Shown here in pieces: positions 30,032 through 38,785 of a stretch of 64,000 nucleotides of DNA (the first letter of the stretch is position 1; each line of letters starts with the position of its first letter). The position numbers were made by a program, and so were the translations under genes. The stretch spans positions 1,922,001-1,986,000 of the forward strand of contig NZ_CP033070.1 in assembly GCF_003669035.1 (NCBI RefSeq), written 5' to 3'. A model generated the notes under the pieces. The model was not told the origin of the DNA. It made no database searches and saw nothing but the letters and a program-made list of their open reading frames with translations. Origin of the DNA: Chryseobacterium sp. 3008163. GTDB taxonomy: Bacteria > Bacteroidota > Bacteroidia > Flavobacteriales > Weeksellaceae.

Positions 30032-30661
30032 TTATTTCTTTAAATTTTCCTGGAATTTTTCAACTGCACCTTCTAAGAAAACGATCTCACCTGCATTGAT
30101 TAAGTCATAAGAAGAAATTTCGTTGAATTTCATAACCTTAGTCTTAGGTAAGTTTCTTGAAGATAAATATACATTCTTGTTTGTATCAGGAAGAATGAAT
30201 AAAGACTTCTTATCATTCAATGACAATGCATTCAAGATAGTGATGAAATCTTTAGTTTTAGGAGCTGAAATGCTCAATCCTTCAACAATTTTGATGCTGT
30301 TATCTCTCATTTTCTGAGAAAGAACAGATTTTTTAGCTAATCTCTTAAGAGCTTTGTTCAATTTGAATCTGTAGTCTCTCGGTTTTGGACCGAAAATTCT
30401 ACCTCCACCTCTGAAAACTGGAGATTTGATATCACCATATCTTGCAGAACCTGAACCTTTTTGCTTTTTCAACTTTTTAGTTGAACCAGTGATTTCGCTT
30501 CTTTCTTTTGATTTATGAGTACCTTGACGCTGAGCAGCAAGATATTGTTTTACTTCTAAGTAAACCGCGTGCTTATTTGGCTCAATTCCGAATACTGTTT
30601 CGTCTAGAGTTACTTTTTTTCCGGTTTCTTTTCCTGATGTATTTAATACTACTAGTTCCAT
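30032..30661 (-). CDS. rplD: Ribosomal protein L4
   Basis: A 209-residue 50S protein with an extended loop into the exit tunnel ([39 protein letters not shown]). In E. coli L4 also represses the S10 operon through its leader. Whether it acts on the leader before rplC here is unknown. It overlaps the end of rplC by 10 bases. Confidence 0.97.
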   Translation of the reverse strand: MELVVLNTSGKETGKKVTLDETVFGIEPNKHAVYLEVKQYLAAQRQGTHKSKERSEITGSTKKLKKQKGSGSARYGDIKSPVFRGGGRIFGPKPRDYRFKLNKALKRLAKKSVLSQKMRDNSIKIVEGLSISAPKTKDFITILNALSLNDKKSLFILPDTNKNVYLSSRNLPKTKVMKFNEISSYDLINAGEIVFLEGAVEKFQENLKK

Positions 30662-31278
30662 TTTCTGATAATTACATAAGAATTTTTAGCTCCCGGAACA
30701 GCACCTTTTACTACTAAAAGATTTTGTTCTTGATCCACTTTTAATACTTGAAGGTTTTGTACAGTTACCTGCTTACCTCCCATTCTACCTGCCATTCTCA
30801 TCCCCTTGAATACTCTAGAAGGATCCGATCCCGCACCGATTGAACCTGGAGCTCTTAATCTGTTGTGCTGACCGTGAGTAGCTTGCATTACACCTCCAAA
30901 ACCGTGTCTTTTAACAACACCTTGGAAACCTTTACCTTTTGAAGTTCCTGTAACGTCTACATATTCACCTTCAGCGAATAAGTCTACTTTCACTTCATCT
31001 CCTACGCTTACAGTATCAACGAATTCTCTGTAGAATTCTACCAACTTAGCTTTAGGAGCAGAACCAGCCTTTTTAAAATGGCCAGCTAACGCTTTACCAA
31101 CGTTCTTTTCACTCTTGTCATCGAAACCTAACTGAACAGATTTGTATCCGTCCTTTTCAATGGTTCTGACCTGTAAAACTGAGCAAGGACCTGCCTGAAT
31201 AACGGTACACGGCATGTTTTTGCCGTTTTCGTCAAACAGAGAAGTCATCCCAATTTTTTTTCCAATAATACCTGACAT
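30652..31278 (-). CDS. rplC: Ribosomal protein L3
   Basis: A 208-residue 50S assembly protein. It has [18 protein letters not shown] at the start and the loop [56 protein letters not shown], cited only to place the central extension near the peptidyl-transferase centre. In most Bacteroidota rpsJ directly precedes it. Here it leads the block behind its own promoter, and rpsJ is at 43052-43357. Confidence 0.97.
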   Translation of the reverse strand: MSGIIGKKIGMTSLFDENGKNMPCTVIQAGPCSVLQVRTIEKDGYKSVQLGFDDKSEKNVGKALAGHFKKAGSAPKAKLVEFYREFVDTVSVGDEVKVDLFAEGEYVDVTGTSKGKGFQGVVKRHGFGGVMQATHGQHNRLRAPGSIGAGSDPSRVFKGMRMAGRMGGKQVTVQNLQVLKVDQEQNLLVVKGAVPGAKNSYVIIRKWN

Positions 31279-31385
31279 TATTTATATAATATGTTATAAA
31301 ATTTCTTGTATTCACGTTCATTTTGCGAGATCTCAAGTAATTACCAAGTTTGAATTGGGCATACTCCTCCCCGAAAATGAGTGTG

Positions 31386-31416
31386 CAAATGTATGAATAA
31401 AATTTAATTTGACAAA
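31386..31416 (-). promoter_or_regulatory. Promoter of the rplC ribosomal operon
   Basis: TTTG (31416-31413), 19 bases, then TACATTTG (31393-31386) is a textbook Bacteroidota promoter. It leaves a leader of about 100 bases before rplC, which holds a purine-rich segment (GGGGAGGAG) that could fold. Confidence 0.75.
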
Positions 31417-31530
31417 TATTTATAGTAAAATATTTTGATTTTTAATGATTTAGGGAAATTTGGAAAAATCTGGTTGAATGTTTCGCTAAATATTTTTGAA
31501 CTACAGAAAATTTAAAAATGAGTTTATTTT

Positions 31531-32295
31531 TTATTTAATAATTACACTCACTCCAATTTCTTCAAGATTATTTTTGTCTTCTTCTAAAATACCATTGTCC
31601 GTGATCAGATAATCTATCTTATCCAAAGGAGCGATTTTACCGAAACCTTTTACGTTCAATTTAGAAGAATCTGCTAGAATGACAACCTTTTCAGAACAAT
31701 TAATCATTAATTGATTCAGGTGAGCTTCTGCAGCATTAGAAGTACTAATTCCGAAATCCATATCGATTCCGTCTACCCCAAGAAATAATTTATTACAGGA
31801 GAATTGTTTTAAAATAGCTTCAGAAATAGAACCTACAATAGAAGTAGAACTTTTTCTCACTTCTCCACCCAATTGTATGATATTAATGTTAGGATTGTTA
31901 CACAATTCAATTGCAACACGCAAAGAAGAAGTTAAAACCGTTAACGGACCGAAATTCACTAGCATTCTTGCCAGATAATGCATCGTCGTTCCGGAAGCCA
32001 AAATAATACAGTCATTTTCTTGAATCAAGGACAATGCGGTTTTTGCAATATTTTTCTTTGCTTCTACATTGATGTTTTCCTTTTCATCCACATTCTTTTC
32101 ATACGCATATCTTACATGCCTACTTGCACCGCCATGATTTCGGAAAAGCAATCCTAAACTTTCGAGATAATTCAAATCCTTTCGAATTGTAACTGACGAA
32201 ACATTAAATTTTTCACACAAATCCTGAACAAGCACATAATCTTTTTCATCCAATTCTTTCAAGATATCATTATGTCTTGGCAGCAGCTTTTCCAT
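31531..32295 (-). CDS. glpR: DeoR-family repressor of glycerol genes
   Basis: A 254-residue regulator. The N-terminal helix-turn-helix (about 6-60) has VLVQDLCEKFNVSSVTIRKDLNYLESLGLLFRNHGGA, the DeoR pattern. The C-terminal sugar-phosphate-sensing domain (about 75-235) has ILASGTTMHYLAR, LTSSLRVAIELCNN and LGGEVRKSSTSIVGS, followed by LFLGVDGIDMDFGISTSN. Such repressors release DNA on binding glycerol 3-phosphate. It is divergent from glpD across 115 bases that hold several TTTCGTTT-type boxes, so it probably controls itself and the glp operon. The name glpR rests on that context. Confidence 0.85.
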   Translation of the reverse strand: MEKLLPRHNDILKELDEKDYVLVQDLCEKFNVSSVTIRKDLNYLESLGLLFRNHGGASRHVRYAYEKNVDEKENINVEAKKNIAKTALSLIQENDCIILASGTTMHYLARMLVNFGPLTVLTSSLRVAIELCNNPNINIIQLGGEVRKSSTSIVGSISEAILKQFSCNKLFLGVDGIDMDFGISTSNAAEAHLNQLMINCSEKVVILADSSKLNVKGFGKIAPLDKIDYLITDNGILEEDKNNLEEIGVSVIIK

Positions 32296-32310
32296 TTCGT
32301 TTCATTTCAT

Positions 32311-32339
32311 CAAAAATACCAATTTTATTTTGATTCAAA
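32311..32339 (-). promoter_or_regulatory. Promoter of glpR
   Basis: TTTG (32339-32336), 17 bases, then TATTTTTG (32318-32311) fits the Bacteroidota consensus. The start codon lies only 15 bases further, so the leader is very short. Confidence 0.65.
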
Positions 32340-32379
32340 AAAATTTCACTTATTTTCTTTTTAGTTTCGTTTTAATTTA

Positions 32380-32387
32380 TACATTTG
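32380..32387 (+). promoter_or_regulatory. -7 element of the glpDKF operon
   Basis: TACATTTG matches TAnnTTTG and sits between the two arms of a GlpR-type inverted repeat. A repressor bound there would block RNA polymerase. No strong -33 box is visible. Confidence 0.6.
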
Positions 32388-32410
32388 AAAACGAAACATA
32401 ACGAAATATT

Positions 32411-34000
32411 ATGAAACGAAACGAAGAACTTAGCAAATTAACCTCCATAAAAGAGTGGGACTTTCTAATCATCGGTGGAGGAGCGAGTGGTTTAGGTTCG
32501 GCATTGGACGCTACAAGCAGAGGATTTAAAACCTTACTGTTAGAATCACACGATTTCGCAAAGGCGACTTCCAGCAGAAGTACAAAATTGGTACACGGAG
32601 GAGTAAGATATTTAGCACAGGGAGATATAGGTTTAGTAAAAGAAGCTTTGAAAGAAAGAGGTCTACTCGCCAAAAATGCAGCTCATGTGGTTAAAAACCA
32701 GTCTTTTATTATTCCAAATTACACTTGGTGGGGAGGAATTTATTATAAAATAGGACTTTCGATTTACGATTTCCTTGCAGGAAAACTAAGTTTAGGAAGA
32801 ACACAATACATCAGCAAATCAAAAACCGTAGAAAAACTTCCAACAATTCAGCAAAAAGGTTTGGCAAGCGGAGTTGTTTATCAGGACGGACAGTTCGATG
32901 ATGCAAGACTGGCGATTAATTTAACGCAAACCATTATTGAAAAAGGAGGAACTGCCGTTAATTATGTTAAAGTTATTAATTTAATTAAAAATGATTCCAA
33001 TAAAATAACAGGTGTAGTTGCAGAAGATCAGTTCACGAAACAGCAATTCGAAATTAAAGCGAAAGTGGTCATCAATGCAACCGGAGTTTTTACGAATGAT
33101 ATCTTAAATATGAATAACCCGAAACACGGAAAATTTGTAGTTCCAAGTCAGGGAATTCATTTGGTTTTGGATAAATCTTTCTTAAAAAGTGACGACGCCA
33201 TTATGATTCCTAAAACTTCAGACGGAAGAGTCTTGTTTGTCGTTCCTTGGCACGACAGAGCTTTAGTCGGGACAACTGATACTTTACTGGAAAACGAAAG
33301 TTTCGAACCGAGAGCTTTGGAAGAAGAAATTAATTTCGTTTTAAATACAGCAAGACAATATTTATCTAAAAAGCCAACCCGTGAAGATGTAAAATCTGTT
33401 TTCGCTGGACTTCGACCCCTTGCCGCTCCAAAAGACGGAAGCAAAAGCACAAAAGAAGTTTCCCGAAGTCATAAAGTGGTTACATCCGACACCGGATTGA
33501 TTTCCATTATCGGTGGAAAATGGACAACGTACCGTAAAATGGCAGAAGACACGATCGATGAAGCATTAAAAGTTCACAACTTAGGAATTACAACTTCCAA
33601 AACAGAGCATCTTTCGATTCATGGAAATGTAAAATCTGAAACTGTTGACAGAACCAATCATTTATATGTATATGGTTCAGACATTCCTGAAATCAAAAAA
33701 TTACAACAAAACAATCCTGAATTTTCAGAAAAAATACATCCTGATCATCCTTTCACAATAGCAGAAGCAGTTTGGGCAATTCGAAACGAAATGGCGCAGA
33801 CTATTGAAGATATTTTGGCAAGAAGAGTCCGTCTTTTATTTTTGGATGCAAGAGCAGCGATCGACAGTGCACATAAAATCGCTTTTATTATTGCAAAAGA
33901 AAACGGACATTCTGCAGAATGGGCAAACGAACAGGAAAACGAGTTTATCGAATTGGCGAGAGGATATTTACTGACTCCTTATTCGCCAAGAAACATCTAA
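32411..34000 (+). CDS. glpD: Glycerol-3-phosphate dehydrogenase, FAD-dependent
   Basis: Oxidises glycerol 3-phosphate to dihydroxyacetone phosphate and passes electrons to the quinone pool at the inner membrane. The 529-residue protein has the FAD-binding motif [21 protein letters not shown] near residues 19-40, the signature [15 protein letters not shown] near 56-70, and a [13 protein letters not shown] block near 366. A C-terminal DAO_C domain starts at about 390. It is the first gene of the glp operon and its start region overlaps an operator box. Confidence 0.95.
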   Translation: MKRNEELSKLTSIKEWDFLIIGGGASGLGSALDATSRGFKTLLLESHDFAKATSSRSTKLVHGGVRYLAQGDIGLVKEALKERGLLAKNAAHVVKNQSFIIPNYTWWGGIYYKIGLSIYDFLAGKLSLGRTQYISKSKTVEKLPTIQQKGLASGVVYQDGQFDDARLAINLTQTIIEKGGTAVNYVKVINLIKNDSNKITGVVAEDQFTKQQFEIKAKVVINATGVFTNDILNMNNPKHGKFVVPSQGIHLVLDKSFLKSDDAIMIPKTSDGRVLFVVPWHDRALVGTTDTLLENESFEPRALEEEINFVLNTARQYLSKKPTREDVKSVFAGLRPLAAPKDGSKSTKEVSRSHKVVTSDTGLISIIGGKWTTYRKMAEDTIDEALKVHNLGITTSKTEHLSIHGNVKSETVDRTNHLYVYGSDIPEIKKLQQNNPEFSEKIHPDHPFTIAEAVWAIRNEMAQTIEDILARRVRLLFLDARAAIDSAHKIAFIIAKENGHSAEWANEQENEFIELARGYLLTPYSPRNI

Positions 34001-34019
34001 CTTTAATTTAATCTCAAAG

Positions 34020-35516
34020 ATGAGTGACCAATTAATTCTCGCTCTAGACCAAGGTACAACATCGTCAAGAGCCATTTTATTCAATCACAGCGGAGAAATA
34101 GAATTTGTTTCTCAGAAAAGTTTTGAACAGATATACCCTACTCCGGGTTGGGTAGAACATGACCCCAACGAAATCTGGTCTTCTCAAGTTTCCGTAGCTG
34201 CAGAAGTTATTGCCAAAGCAGGAATTTCCGGAAGAGAAGTTGCCGCTATCGGGATTACCAATCAACGTGAAACTACCGTCGTCTGGGACAGAGAAACCGG
34301 AGAACCCGTCTACAATGCAATTGTCTGGCAAGACAGAAGAACGTCTAAATATTGTGATGAATTAAAAGAACAGGGTCATGCCGAAATGATTAAAGAAAAG
34401 ACAGGTCTTGTTTTAGACGCTTATTTTTCTGCAACAAAGCTGAAGTGGATTTTAGACACTGTAGAAGGTGCAAGAGAAAAAGCTGAAGCAGGAAAACTGT
34501 GTTTCGGAACAGTGGATACTTTCCTTGTATGGAAATTAACACGTGGAAAAATGTTCATTACCGATGTTTCGAATGCTAGTAGAACCATGCTTCTAAACAT
34601 CCATACTTTGGAATGGGATAATGAGCTATTAGAATTATTCAATATTCCAAGAGCCATTTTACCTGAAGTAAAACAAAGCAGTGAGATCTATGGAGAAACT
34701 GCCACTACTCTATTTTCAACAAAAATTCCGATTGCAGGAATTGCAGGAGATCAACAGGCTGCTTTATTCGGGCAAATGTGTACAACTCCCGGAATGGTAA
34801 AAAATACGTACGGAACCGGCTGTTTCCTTTTAATGAATACAGGAACAGAAGCTGTTTCATCCAAAAACAATTTGTTGACGACTGTTGCATGGAAAATTAA
34901 CGGAGAAGTAAATTATGCATTGGAAGGAAGTGTATTCGTTGGTGGAGCAGCCATTCAATGGTTGAGAGATGGTTTAAAATTAATCAATTCTGCAGAAGAA
35001 GTCAATACGTTAGCACAATCTGTTGAAGATAACGGCGGCGTTTATTTCGTTCCTGCTTTGACAGGTTTAGGCGCTCCTTACTGGGATCAGTATGCTCGCG
35101 GAACGATTGTAGGTGTAACCCGTGGAACGACCAATGCACATATCGCAAGAGCCACTTTGGAAGGAATTGCTTTTCAGGTTTACGATATCGTAAAATCAAT
35201 GGAAGCCGATGCAGGGAAAAAGAGTCCTGAATTAAGAGTTGACGGCGGAGCTTCTGCAAGTGATATTTTAATGCAGATTCAGTCAGATATTTTCGGTGCT
35301 AAAATTACAAGACCAAAAACATTGGAAACAACAGCTTTAGGAGCAGCTTATCTTGCAGGTCTTGCAGTCGGATACTGGAAAAATATTGATAAAATCCAGT
35401 CTCAATGGATCGTTGACAAACATTTCCAACCTCAAATGGAAGAAGAGAAAGTTGAAAAGATGCTTAAAACATGGAAAAAAGCTGTAGAACGTTCTCAAAA
35501 CTGGATCGAAGATTAA
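34020..35516 (+). CDS. glpK: Glycerol kinase
   Basis: Phosphorylates glycerol with ATP in the cytoplasm and traps it in the cell. At 498 residues it is a normal FGGY kinase. It shows [19 protein letters not shown] at the N-terminus, the substrate site [17 protein letters not shown] with the family Arg-Glu pair, [15 protein letters not shown], and the C-terminal [20 protein letters not shown] block. It lies 19 bases after glpD in the same operon. Product and substrate link GlpF uptake to GlpD oxidation. Confidence 0.97.
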   Translation: MSDQLILALDQGTTSSRAILFNHSGEIEFVSQKSFEQIYPTPGWVEHDPNEIWSSQVSVAAEVIAKAGISGREVAAIGITNQRETTVVWDRETGEPVYNAIVWQDRRTSKYCDELKEQGHAEMIKEKTGLVLDAYFSATKLKWILDTVEGAREKAEAGKLCFGTVDTFLVWKLTRGKMFITDVSNASRTMLLNIHTLEWDNELLELFNIPRAILPEVKQSSEIYGETATTLFSTKIPIAGIAGDQQAALFGQMCTTPGMVKNTYGTGCFLLMNTGTEAVSSKNNLLTTVAWKINGEVNYALEGSVFVGGAAIQWLRDGLKLINSAEEVNTLAQSVEDNGGVYFVPALTGLGAPYWDQYARGTIVGVTRGTTNAHIARATLEGIAFQVYDIVKSMEADAGKKSPELRVDGGASASDILMQIQSDIFGAKITRPKTLETTALGAAYLAGLAVGYWKNIDKIQSQWIVDKHFQPQMEEEKVEKMLKTWKKAVERSQNWIED

Positions 35517-35540
35517 ACCCATTTAAAACAAATTAAAACT

Positions 35541-36272
35541 ATGACTCCATTTGTAGCAGAAATAATCGGCACTATGCTGATGATACTTTTAGGAAACGGC
35601 GTGGTGGCAAACGTTGTCTTAAAAGGAACCAAAGGAAATAATTCCGGATGGATCGTGATTACCACGGCTTGGGCTTTGGCAGTTTTCGTTGGCGTAACCG
35701 TTGCGGGACCCATCAGCGGAGCACATCTGAATCCGGCAGTAACTTTAGGGTTGGCAATTGCAGGAAAATTCTCTTGGGATTTGGTTCCAACCTATATTGC
35801 AGGAGAGATGATTGGGGCAATGCTGGGTGCTTTTCTGGTTTGGTTATTTAACAAAGATCACTTTGCTATTACAGAAGATGAAGGTGCAAAACTGGCTTGT
35901 TTCAGTACAGGTCCAGCAATCAGAAAACCTATTTCAAATTTAATCAGCGAAATCATCGGAACTTTCGTTCTTGTCTTTGTGATTTTCCATTTTGCAGATC
36001 CGAGTGTTACTTTAAATAACGATCCGACCGCAAAAATTGGTTTAGGAACACTTGGTGCTTTACCAGTTACGTTATTGGTTTGGGCAATTGGCTTATCTTT
36101 AGGAGGAACGACAGGTTATGCCATCAATCCTGCAAGAGATTTAGGACCAAGAATTATGCACGCTATCCTTCCGGTAAAAGGAAGCAGTGACTGGAGCTAC
36201 GCATGGATTCCTATTGCAGGACCTATTGTAGGAACCACTCTCGCAGCTTTACTACATCTCGCCTTAAGTTAA
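35541..36272 (+). CDS. glpF: Glycerol facilitator (aquaglyceroporin)
   Basis: Passive glycerol channel of the inner membrane. The 243-residue protein has six spans and two half-helices with NPA motifs (HLNPAVTLGLA near 66-76 and INPARDLGPRI near 196-206). The Asp after the second NPAR is the mark of glycerol-conducting members rather than pure water channels. It lies 24 bases after glpK. Confidence 0.95.
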   Translation: MTPFVAEIIGTMLMILLGNGVVANVVLKGTKGNNSGWIVITTAWALAVFVGVTVAGPISGAHLNPAVTLGLAIAGKFSWDLVPTYIAGEMIGAMLGAFLVWLFNKDHFAITEDEGAKLACFSTGPAIRKPISNLISEIIGTFVLVFVIFHFADPSVTLNNDPTAKIGLGTLGALPVTLLVWAIGLSLGGTTGYAINPARDLGPRIMHAILPVKGSSDWSYAWIPIAGPIVGTTLAALLHLALS

Positions 36273-36291
36273 TCACAGAAAAGTCTACACA

Positions 36292-37092
36292 ATGAAAAAA
36301 CTATTTTATATATGCCTGATTGCATTAGGCACAGGGAATCTTTATGCCCAGCAAAATGAAGAAAATCAGGAAGACAGCAGATTAGATTTCACTGCAAACA
36401 TTCAGAATAATCACCTTTGGAGAGGTTTGATTATTACGGATAAACCCGTTATCATGGGAAATGTTTCCTACGCATTAGATAAAGATAAAAACTGGAAAGT
36501 CGGAATTTGGGGAGCATCTTCAATGACTGATGATAAAGATGGAACGCACTATAAAGAAATCAATTATTATGTTCAGTATTCCAACGGGCGTTTATATATT
36601 GGTTTGTGGGATTTGTTTAATTCAAGAAACATTAATACTGCGGTTGCTTCGGATGATATTTTTAATTATTCAAACAGAAAAACCGCGCATATTATTGATT
36701 TAAGAACCAACTATACTTTCGGACCAGCATTTCCATTAAATATTGAAGCAGACATTATGCTTTACGGTGGTGCTAATGCAGGAGAAGTTGTTTTGGAATA
36801 TGACGGAACTTATAAAAAGAATAAATATTCCACCTACGTTCAGGTAAGCTATCCCGTGATTAAAGATAAAAAAGTTAACCTTGATGCTTTTGTAGGAGCT
36901 GGTTTTGCCTTAAATGACAAAAACTTTCTGTACGGAAACGGGACGAATAGTTTTGATATTGTAAATGTTGGCGTAAAAGCGACCAAATCTCTTAAAATTA
37001 CGGAACATTACACACTGCCGGTTTCTATGATGGCGATGTGGAACCCTTCGAATAAGTTTGCGAGAATACAACTTGCCGCAACGGTATTTTAA
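36292..37092 (+). CDS. Outer-membrane beta-barrel protein of the glp operon
   Basis: A 266-residue exported protein (signal peptide 1-20, ending NLYAQQ) rich in alternating strands and aromatic girdle residues. The segment NNHLWRGLIITDKPVIMGNVSYALD resembles the N-terminal strand of a known group of uncharacterised barrels with a WRG motif. It ends with FARIQLAATVF, a C-terminal beta signal with terminal Phe. It is 19 bases after glpF and before the terminator, so it belongs to the glycerol operon. I infer that it could be a channel for glycerol or a glycerol ester across the outer membrane; no direct proof is in the sequence. Confidence 0.65.
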   Translation: MKKLFYICLIALGTGNLYAQQNEENQEDSRLDFTANIQNNHLWRGLIITDKPVIMGNVSYALDKDKNWKVGIWGASSMTDDKDGTHYKEINYYVQYSNGRLYIGLWDLFNSRNINTAVASDDIFNYSNRKTAHIIDLRTNYTFGPAFPLNIEADIMLYGGANAGEVVLEYDGTYKKNKYSTYVQVSYPVIKDKKVNLDAFVGAGFALNDKNFLYGNGTNSFDIVNVGVKATKSLKITEHYTLPVSMMAMWNPSNKFARIQLAATVF

Positions 37093-37114
37093 ATTAAAAT
37101 TGTTAGTATTTTAC

Positions 37115-37143
37115 AAACCATTCCAATATTGGAGTGGTTTTTT
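37115..37143 (+). terminator. Terminator of the glp operon
   Basis: Arms AAACCATTCCAAT and ATTGGAGTGGTTT (one wobble pair) form a hairpin followed by six T. It lies 22 bases after the last gene of the operon. Confidence 0.8.
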
Positions 37144-37181
37144 GTTTCTATTAATTAAGAGAAGCCTTAATGAAAGTAATC

Positions 37182-37227
37182 ACCGTAATTTTACGGTTTA
37201 ATTATTGCTAAGATATTTTTAATTTTG
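37182..37227 (+). promoter_or_regulatory. Palindrome and -7 box before the secreted-protein operon
   Basis: ACCGTAATTTTACGGT (37182-37197) is a perfect 16-bp palindrome. TAATTTTG (37220-37227) fits TAnnTTTG and lies 14 bases before the start codon at 37242. The palindrome sits near the -33 region and could be an operator. Confidence 0.45.
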
Positions 37228-37241
37228 AGAAAATTTATAAT

Positions 37242-37655
37242 ATGAAAAAGGGTTATAGTTTACTTCTTCTATTCATCAGTATTCTGTCTTTTGCTCAATC
37301 AAAAGCGCCATTTACCGGGAAAAGAAGCTTCAATATCGAACAAGGCGCAAGCGGCTCAGGAACTCCGGCCTATTATCTTGATGTAAAGAAAAACGGGAAT
37401 GTACATTTTGGATTTCTGCAGATTAATCAGGCAGACCAAACTGAAACCAAAGAAGAGATCAATGCAGGAAAATATAATCCGAAAGTGATGAAAATACATT
37501 TCAAAACGTATAATGAAACTTTTTATGTAAAATTTAATAAAGAGAAGATTTATCTTACCGATGAAAAAGGAAATATCAAAAAATCAGATGACTGCTGTCC
37601 GGTTTCTGAACTTGCTTCAATAAATTGCAACTGCGAAAGCATTATATATAAGTAA
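37242..37655 (+). CDS. Small secreted protein with C-terminal cysteine cluster
   Basis: A 137-residue exported protein (signal peptide ending LSFAQS). The body is beta-rich, and the C-terminus carries a dense cysteine group (DDCCPVSELASINCNCES). This suggests disulfides or metal binding. The family is not recognised. Its stop overlaps the next start codon (TAATG), so it is translationally coupled to the downstream lipoprotein. Confidence 0.6.
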   Translation: MKKGYSLLLLFISILSFAQSKAPFTGKRSFNIEQGASGSGTPAYYLDVKKNGNVHFGFLQINQADQTETKEEINAGKYNPKVMKIHFKTYNETFYVKFNKEKIYLTDEKGNIKKSDDCCPVSELASINCNCESIIYK

Positions 37656-38625
37656 TGAAGATTATTCAACTTCTTTTGGCTTTGCTTTTGGTGATTTCGT
37701 GCAAAGAAAAACAAACGCATCCCTACACTTACTATTATTGGAAAACCAATCTTGCTTTAAATCAAACTGAGAAAAAAGCACTTGTAAAATCTACTTCACC
37801 TTATTTATATACAAGATTTTTTGACGTCGATAAGATTAATGGAAAATTTGAACCGGTTGCTGTCATTACCAAAGACGAAAGCTTTAGTACGGAAAAAGAA
37901 ATCATCCCGACAATTTTTATCACCAACCGAACTTTTTTTGAAATTAATGAATCCGACATCAAATTTCTGACTGAAAGCGTTTATCAATTAATTCAAAAAA
38001 AAGTGAAAGAATACAAATTAACTTCTAGCAACGAAATTCAAATTGACTGCGACTGGACTGCCGGAACGAAAGATGATTATTTTAAATTTCTAAATGAATT
38101 AAAGAAAATCTCCGGAAAAGAAATTACCTGTACACTTAGACTTCATCAGGTGAAAGATAAAAATCTGATGGGAATTCCGCCAGTGAAAAAAGTATATCTC
38201 ATGTGCTACTCCACTTCTTCACCGCTTGAAAATTCAGATAAGAATTCGATTTTAGATGTCAATATTCTGAAAAGCTATTTATCTAAGCTCGAAGAATATC
38301 CGTTAAAGAACATTGAAGTTGCATTGCCGATTTATTCGTGGGAATTGTAACCAATCATTTAGGAAAGCACAAGCTCATCAATGCGTTGTCTAAAAAAGAT
38401 CTTGAAAACTCCAACTTCAAAAAAACATCTGATAATGAAATTGAAATTACAAAAGACGGTTTCTATTTTGGGAGTTTCATGAACAAAGGTTTCAAAATAA
38501 AGGTGGAAGAAATTTCTGATGAACAACTTGATAATGTTACACAGTTTTTAGGTAAAAAATTAAACGGCTACAACATTATATATTACCAATTAGATAGTAA
38601 ATTTGTGGAAGGCAGAATTTTCTGA
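37655..38625 (+). CDS. Lipoprotein with TIM-barrel-like (DUF3142-like) domain, frame broken once
   Basis: Starts MKIIQLLLALLLVISCKEK, a lipoprotein signal (Cys16). The frame breaks at a three-G run (38340-38342). One added G gives YSWGIVTNHLGKHK and a 323-residue product. Conserved-looking blocks are YLYTRFFDVD, IFITNRTFF, IQIDCDWT, CTLRLHQVKDKNLMGIPPV and VYLMCYSTSSP. I recall this order from DUF3142-type proteins with a glycosidase-like barrel, but cannot check it. The upstream small secreted protein overlaps its start. Function unknown; a role with envelope glycans is a guess from the fold. Confidence 0.6.
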
Positions 38626-38667
38626 TGGCTGGAAGCAGGAAGATTGGCTCAATAATTAAGCGCAACA

Positions 38668-38754
38668 ATTTCTTCCCACAGATTTCACAGATCTTCACGG
38701 ATTAAATTAAACTAAATAAAAAAATATGCGCAAATCTGTGTGATCTGCGGGAAA
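38668..38754. repeat. Imperfect palindromic repeat
   Basis: The left arm TTCCCACAGATTTCACAGAT (38674-38693) and the right arm AAATCTGTGTGATCTGCGGGAAA (38732-38754) pair over about 20 positions with a few mismatches around a 38-base AT-rich centre. Such words (CACAGATTTCACAGAT) recur between genes in many flavobacterial genomes. No protein is encoded here. Confidence 0.6.
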
Positions 38755-38785
38755 TAAAAAATTAAACAAAACACCAAAAATACAT

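Larger units (their letters stand above)
32295..32426. promoter_or_regulatory. Operator array of GlpR-type boxes between glpR and glpD
   Basis: Five boxes of the TTTCGTTT family occur in 132 bases. They are TTTCGTTTCATTTC (32295-32308), GTTTCGTTTT (32364-32373), its exact inverted copy AAAACGAAAC (32388-32397), ACGAAA (32401-32406) and GAAACGAAACGAAG (32413-32426, inside the first glpD codons). The inverted pair brackets the glpD -7 box. The first box covers the expected glpR transcription start. Confidence 0.75.
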
